A DNA stretch of 64,000 nt from Membranipora membranacea (taxonomy: Eukaryota; Bryozoa; Gymnolaemata; Cheilostomatida; Membraniporidae): contig OU612071.1 of assembly GCA_914767715.1 (NCBI GenBank), positions 20,518,948 to 20,582,947 on the forward strand, in the 5' to 3' direction. The notes beneath the pieces are model-generated. The model saw nothing but the letters and a program-made list of their open reading frames with translations. It was not told the DNA's origin and ran no database searches. Shown one piece after another: positions 58,012 through 64,000 of this stretch (positions are counted from its first letter, which is position 1; every line of letters begins with the position of its first letter). The position numbers and the translations under genes are program-made.

Positions 58012-59651
58012 CACAAATTTGCATTGAGTCATGACCTCATCAGGACATTTTGATAACTTGCGTTTATTCTTATCCTGGTTAGACGTCTGCAGTCCTAACG
58101 ATCTATGAATTAATCTTATTTTAATTGCAGCTATTTTTATTCTTTGTTTCCTGCTAACTGGGCTGCACAGCCTCTTAAGTCTTCTGAATCCAGAGCCTAA
58201 ATCTCACCTTATTATGTGTTTTCAAACCAGCTTTAGATATCAATGGAAATGAAAAAATAATTCATTTAAAAATGATGACAGACAGCAAAAAACACTTCAA
58301 TAATAAATATGAATAATGAAAAAAATTCCATCCCAAATTTTATGACAAAATCGAATGCGTTTTTTCTCTGGTAGGTTGCAATGCGGAGATCTTGTGCAAA
58401 CCTGCAAAGACCCATCTTCTCTAGCCTCTCAGTCAACTTATAGATTTGATAGCCTTCATTAAAGTAGGAAAGAGATATCGAAGACCCCCCCCCCCCTCCA
58501 ACATTAATCAAACGGGTTTGTGGGCCAACACTACTGGTATGGCCATTGAAGTATCTCCAATAATATGTCAAGGTAAAACAAAACCAGTAATATCACTTTC
58601 AATTCGTAGTAAACTCAACAATCTGCTCATATTATGTAGGGGTGGCCAAATGGTATTGATATGTGCAGTTGAATTACCCCAGTTCTTGCCATGTTTTACT
58701 TGTAATCACTGATGAGAGAACGAGTAGGCTATATCATCAATATTATTATCTCATAGGCTAAGTCCATATCAAAATCGCAAACATTCTATAGAACCTGTAA
58801 TTAAAAAAAAGAGGTTGACGGTTGTAAATAGTGACACAGTATGATGCAATAGTGCAAGAGAAATGTCCTGGTGACCCTATCATAAGTGATGAGGACATCC
58901 TGCCTCATTTCTGTGATGCAAGGATGACAGCAAAAGTTAACAATTAAAAAAGAAGAATAACGCTCACCATCTTCAATGAAGTGAGGTTACATGAGGAGGA
59001 GATGTCATACTGTATCCAAAAGCAGACCATACAGTATCGATATATCCCTGCCCTGAACCAGGTCACCTTCCAAGGTAGGAATGAGATCATTGTTTCTCTT
59101 TTACAATGTATTAATTATTATTTTCTCTCTCCAAGGGGGCTTTTTATCTCGATGTAAACATCTTTGGACAAAGAGTATATATTAAACAAACAAACAAACA
59201 TACCTCATGGTTGTGTACTTTCACATTTTGGTATCACTCAATGGAAAAGGAGTTACAATATGAGTGAGAATTTATCAGCAGATGTTGTGATATTTGTATC
59301 AATCTTCTTCAATCAAATATAAGAGAGTATACGACATCTCTGAGGTGCTTTTAATGAGCTTACATTATCAACCCCTGACCGCTGTTGGTAGAGGGCAACT
59401 AGAGGTGACAAAGAAAATGTTCAAACACAGTACAAACATAACTGGGCTACAACTCAATTTAAAAAAAATCCAAGTATCAACGAAAATGAATTATCTTTTT
59501 TTCATGGAAGAATAATATCTCATGGATGAAACAATTCAGTCTACAATGCTTGTCACCAATGATGATTCAGCCACACAAGTAACTGATAGCCAAGAAATTG
59601 AGAGCAGCTTGATATCAGCCGAAACTCAAAAGGAACATGCTGTTGAATCAT
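58012..59651. other. Intergenic, no gene seen
   Basis: A C run lies near 58487-58496 and an (AAAC)n run near 59186-59200. Parts of 58130-58780 resemble 49990-50300. An open frame starting at 59522 runs across the duplication edge at about 59652 and is not a gene. Confidence 0.4.
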
Positions 59652-60002
59652 TATTATATGAGATGTGCTACTTACAAATCCACTGGAATCAACAAGTCAA
59701 TCGGACAATGCATCGGTGATAATGCCTGTCAAATTTTTCATCCAATTACGTGACAAGATTGAATCAATGAAGATATAATTCTCAGTTGGGAAATTATTAC
59801 GCTGTCAAAGTGGTCAATATTAAAATGTTGGATGGAAGCAATATTTATCATACATGAAAGAAAGTATTTCTGCATTCAGGAATTCAGGTATTCAAATTGT
59901 ATATGTAGGGACGGGTAATTCCCCCCGATTACTGAATCCGGGGTGAGTTGATTCTTAGCAATTTAGCACCCTCTCTGCCTAGCCTAGTTGGTCATATCTG
60001 TT

Positions 60003-60417
60003 CACAGTGAATTAAAACGCGATCATTGCCAATGGTTAACATATATGATTTTTTTCTTTCCAATATTTCCAGTCTTGCTTCAGCTAGGCACACCAACTTT
60101 TGCCCAAATCTTCCCAGCTACTTACTCATGAAGGGGACTTTTTTGAGTTATGGACAAACTATGGAAAACATCTCTTAAGACTAATTTTTGGTTTTTCTTC
60201 GTTTTAGGGCTGCGCCAATACCAAAATCTTATTCTGCTCGTACCGTGCAAGTCACTCAAAATCCATTGAACAATGCTTATATACTTTTGGACGCTAACTT
60301 TAATAACCACCAATTGGGAATAAATCTCAATTCCATTTCGTTTCTAAGTAAAGGGAAAAATATCTATTGCAATGCTCAGCCCTAATCTGGGGGAAAAATC
60401 GCATTTAATTCACTGAG
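60003..60417. mobile_element. 415-bp inverted-repeat element (MITE) in the duplicate
   Basis: The ends are CACAGTGAATTAAAACGCGA and the reverse complement of CTCAGTGAATTAAATGCGA, with TT on both sides. The parent intron reads ATCTGTTGTACAATC without it, giving a clean empty site near 39908-39913. No coding content. Confidence 0.85.
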
Positions 60418-61755
60418 TTGTACAATCATCTAATAATTCCTTGTAACGATAAAGGTAGTGAAAAAAACTGCACCATCTAACTGTCCGCATTAGAAATATA
60501 AACGTTATTTTGTTTTTTATTCGTTTTGTTGAGTAAGGGAAAAACAACTATTGTTTTAGCTGTGTTATATGTTGCGTCATGTCATGATTACCAGAGCAAA
60601 TGATTCGATAAGTCTATTGTAGTTAGGACTAGGAACAAGCCATTATTTTGAGCTTGAAATCGCAATGTTGTCTGAGGACGAATAATTCAATGTTTTTTTT
60701 GCAAGAACTGATCTGATTACCTCTTGTTGGTCTGCGTTAAAAAGTGCTGATAGACACAGGGGATAAATACAAGAGAGCATGCCAATTTTTACTGATACTA
60801 TTTTTCATTGGCACAGTTGATAGATATGTAAAGCTGAAGAAAATACTGCCTGCTCGAAATCTTTGTTATGAACTGCCACTCACTTTTGGTTGCATTCCTC
60901 TCGCTCACTAAAACATTTTTTTCAGGTATCCCTGGCCTAGCCTTTGATAGTTGTTTTTTAATGATATTAAGATTGTAATCTTCTCGTAATTAGAATCTCA
61001 GAAATGATATTGTGTTGAAGGTGATATTCACAGACTCTGAGGCAGGAAAGGTGAGAAGTTGGAATGTGGCTGCTGACACCCTCTCTACTTTATCTGTTGT
61101 GAGAAGACCTAAGGCTATAGTATATGATGGTAAGTTTTTAAGTATCTATACAGGTGATTAGGGCATATTATTATTCGGACAAAAGCGCAGATTGTAAAAG
61201 TACATCACCCCTACATTGCTATTACTCTCATTGGTTATTATTATAGTTTTGAGGCTTTAGCTATGCACAATTCTCTGATATTGGTAATCCACCGTTAAAA
61301 CACAATGTTGCAAACAGAGATGCTCCAAAATTGAGGCCCTTCATCTAATTACATGAGGAGTTGCAGGAGTAAGAGCCGGCCACTCTTCCAGGGTCATCGC
61401 TTTAACAGAAACAAATTCATTTTCTGTCAAACACTGTTCACAGCACAATTTCTTTACATGTTATATAATGGTGGTTTGAGAAAATATTTTAACTTAGCAT
61501 CATTGGACAAATGAAAGCATCATCATCATCATTATCTAATTGAACTCGCACCTCTTCATTGCCTGGTTTCAGATAAAGAGTCTACTTATTACGTGACTGC
61601 TGAACATGGAGTTTTCTCCACCAGAGACAGAAAGTTTATCACAGGAAGTGATTCTAAGTCACACGGGGGATTCAAAGATGGCAGCTTAGATGAAGCTGAG
61701 TAAGCAATTTTCAAAATATATTAAATTTTTTGGTTTTTTATAAAAAAAAAATTAA

Positions 61756-62131
61756 AGGGCAACAAAGGTTTCAAACAACTTCTCATTGATGGCCATTGAT
61801 TAATAGCAGATTGCACCTTCTGCATGGGGAAAAAGACAAAATATAATTCGGATGATTATACAGCCAGAATTCTTGTGAAACATTTCTTCCATCAGGAACC
61901 CAAACTCAGCTAAAAGAGAATACCACATAGCAGTTTCCTGTTCCTGTTATTTTTAGCCTGTGCTCTATAATTATTACAACAAAGTCTTGGAACCTCCCCT
62001 AAACTGAAGTGTTACCCAGCTTAGAGACAGCAACCACTTTGAGTTTTGCATCGCGTAATGCACAAAGCTGATGCTGCCCAGCACATTATTTGCTACCCAT
62101 TAATGCATTGCTGCGAAACCTTGGTTGCCCT
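61756..62131. mobile_element. 376-bp TTAA-flanked inverted-repeat element
   Basis: It starts AGGGCAACAAAGGTTTC and ends GAAACCTTGGTTGCCCT, with TTAA at 61752-61755 and 62132-62135. The matching intron of the intact gene lacks it. A further 230 bp or so to 62363 is also absent from the parent copy and unexplained. Confidence 0.8.
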
Positions 62132-64000
62132 TTAAATATACACTTTACTTTCTATTATGTGCCCCTTTCGGGGCCAATGAGAATATGCTTACATTAAGAT
62201 CTATGATACATGATACAGCTTGTCTATCAATTTAGCACACCCTTGTACATGGTAAGGTTGGGCTAGTTAGGGTTATGTATGAATAACTCACCTGCATTAT
62301 CAGTATGGTTAGTGACCAGGATTTGCACCTGCAACTCTAATATTGAGAAGCTCAAATCCTGTTTCGAAGGCATGCAAATACTTGTGTTTATGTTTAGAAC
62401 ATGTTAGATGATGGGCAGATGAAAATAGGATAGAATATTCTGACAATAATTACACACTTGCTATAATACGAATAGTTGTGAGTATCAAAAACATCCCCCA
62501 TCCTCTCCCCTTGTCAAAAAACATTCAGCTTGGTAATAGCTTGGATCGTTTTTTGGCAGAACTCATTAGTACAACGATTTTGCATGAATGTTTGTTCTGC
62601 TACATACACACTTATTGTATTTTACTGTACTGATTGCCTTTTGAATGATTACAGATTTAGCTATCCATATGGTTTGGCCCTTATTCGGTCAGGTCTTCTT
62701 GTGGTCACAGAATCAGCAAATAACCGAGTGAGACTTGTTGACTTGAAAGCCGATTCTGTCACAACACTCAGCGATGGTATAACAGGTCCCATGTCAGTAG
62801 CCTATAAACCTGAGACAACAAGTGTATATGTTGGAGGAGCTGATGGACTGTACATGTCCAATGTCCCTGGTAAGTTTTTAATTTGTCAGTGGCACTGCAG
62901 TTTTTTCTGAATGATATAAATGAAGTCTTCCATACCTGTCACACAACCCTAATACCTTCATTTAGCGCACCCATCTCATATAAAATACTTCTCATTTTCT
63001 TTGAGGTTTTTATGAAAAGGCATTATTAAACCTGCACACTTTCTCTTTGTTTATCCACCTTTATCTTCACACTCTATCTCTATCTCCATTTCTTTCAGAG
63101 TTTTAACCTGTAAACTTGTGTTACAATCTGGAGGCCAGTGGAGAGTCTGAGATTACTTTGGAAGGGAAGAAAATGAAGGTAATGTAATCCGGTATACTAT
63201 TCGCAGACTTTCTCATCACTGTCCAATATTTGGAAGGAGCGCTTGTTCAATGAAGTCTTGGTTCAGACCATAGACCATAGTGTCAACAGCAGCAATATGC
63301 CAAGTTGCAGTCAATTGCGGTCTGAGTTCACATTTGTGACCAACAGAGCCCATTGATCTATGGGCTATTCCATTTATCTAGCAGCATAATTCTAACTTTT
63401 TGAAGCCACAGTTTTGCAGTGCCATAAACTCTTGTCTTAAATGGCAATCTAAGGCTTTATATTACAGATTCGATAGCCCAGGAATATTTCATAACGCCAT
63501 ATACATGACCTTACAGTTAACAATTCGTGCAGGATTTTGGTCTTATTACCAATATACAAAAGCCCTTATCTGTTTAAAATATGATACTGATCATTGTTCA
63601 GGTATGGTGTGATCTTGACTCACCAGACGGTCCATGGATAACTTTCCTCAAGAGATTTGACGGCTCCACAGACTTCAGCCAAACTTTCGCAGAGTATAAG
63701 GCGGGTTTCGGGGACGTGAACGGGGAATACTGGTTAGGTTAGTAAAGATATTTGACTAGGCAGTAGCAGGCGGATGTGAAGGTGGTACACTAGACCAGTT
63801 ATAGGTGGTCCTTGTATCCTTGCATACAAAGATGTTTGGGGTATAAACAACTTTTCACATAAAATTTAGAACAATGCTACACTCATGTTGTTTCTTCAAA
63901 AAGAGTGTTCACAATTTAATTCAGTCGATTATTTGTTTTTCATAATGTGCGACATGTTATTTGTGACAGACATTGATAACCTTTTTGGCTGAGATAAATT

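Larger units (their letters stand above)
59652..63737 (+). pseudogene. Truncated duplicate of the NHL/fibrinogen gene
   Basis: Sequence equal to about 39570-43316 is repeated here to the window end. Counterparts of exon 3 (partial, to 59715), 5 (60994-61129), 6 (61573-61699), 7 (62655-62869), 8 (63099-63178) and 9 (63602-63737) are present. Exons 1-2 and the start of exon 3 are missing. About 440 bp containing exon 4 is deleted, which also breaks the phase between exons 3 and 5. In exon 8 a single A-to-T change turns an AAA codon into TAA at 63104-63106. Exon 9 keeps the family-typical NGEYWLG, where the intact gene has NREYWLG. Later exons would lie right of the window. As it stands it cannot make the full protein. 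Confidence 0.8.

Noticed and set aside
59522-59719. 65-codon ATG frame
   Set aside because: It fuses unrelated sequence to the truncated exon 3 of the duplicated NHL/fibrinogen gene, read in another frame.
60188-60385. 65-codon frame inside the 415-bp inverted-repeat element
   Set aside because: It has no motif, and the element is too short to encode a transposase.

Overview
This is a metazoan nuclear genome window, A+T-rich, with protein exons split by ordinary GT/AG introns of 0.2 to 2 kb, tRNA-derived SINE-like sequences and many short DNA transposons. The gene content (tandem intronless class A GPCRs, pentraxin-like/PAN, NHL/fibrinogen and type II C-type lectin genes) suggests a marine invertebrate such as a tunicate or cnidarian. 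The sequence alone does not settle the species.

Layout. (1) 1-9.6 kb is transposon-rich. It holds a 128-bp exact direct repeat, a possible acidic terminal exon, a decayed tyrosine recombinase on the minus strand, a lone transposase-like first exon, and a multi-exon Mutator-like/YqaJ element with a Pol III tRNA-like unit in one intron. (2) 9.65-31.74 kb is a tandem array of five intact, intronless 290-residue rhodopsin-family GPCR genes, all on the plus strand. The first three units are about 3.1 kb. The later ones are enlarged by a 3.5-kb inserted element that itself carries a nested TTAA-flanked, piggyBac-like remnant. (3) 32.5-45.8 kb holds secreted recognition-type genes: a minus-strand signal-peptide exon, a divergent six-exon gene for a 333-residue pentraxin/LamG-like plus PAN protein, possible minus-strand fragments of a related gene, and a complete twelve-exon gene for a 538-residue secreted NHL plus fibrinogen-C protein. 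(4) 50.8-55.7 kb is a type II membrane C-type lectin gene with an optional exon that carries in-frame stops. (5) 55.7-64 kb holds a 1.1-kb foldback element, a 10-bp minisatellite, a tRNA-Ser pseudogene, and a truncated copy of the NHL/fibrinogen gene that is broken by exon loss and a stop codon. That copy also carries two short inverted-repeat transposons in its introns.

Taken together, the right half looks like a cluster of secreted and membrane lectin-type recognition genes undergoing duplication and decay. The left half is a recently amplified, probably sensory or peptide/lipid-type orphan GPCR family. All exon joins were derived by hand from reading frame and splice phase. Products are assigned from visible motifs, not from database searches.
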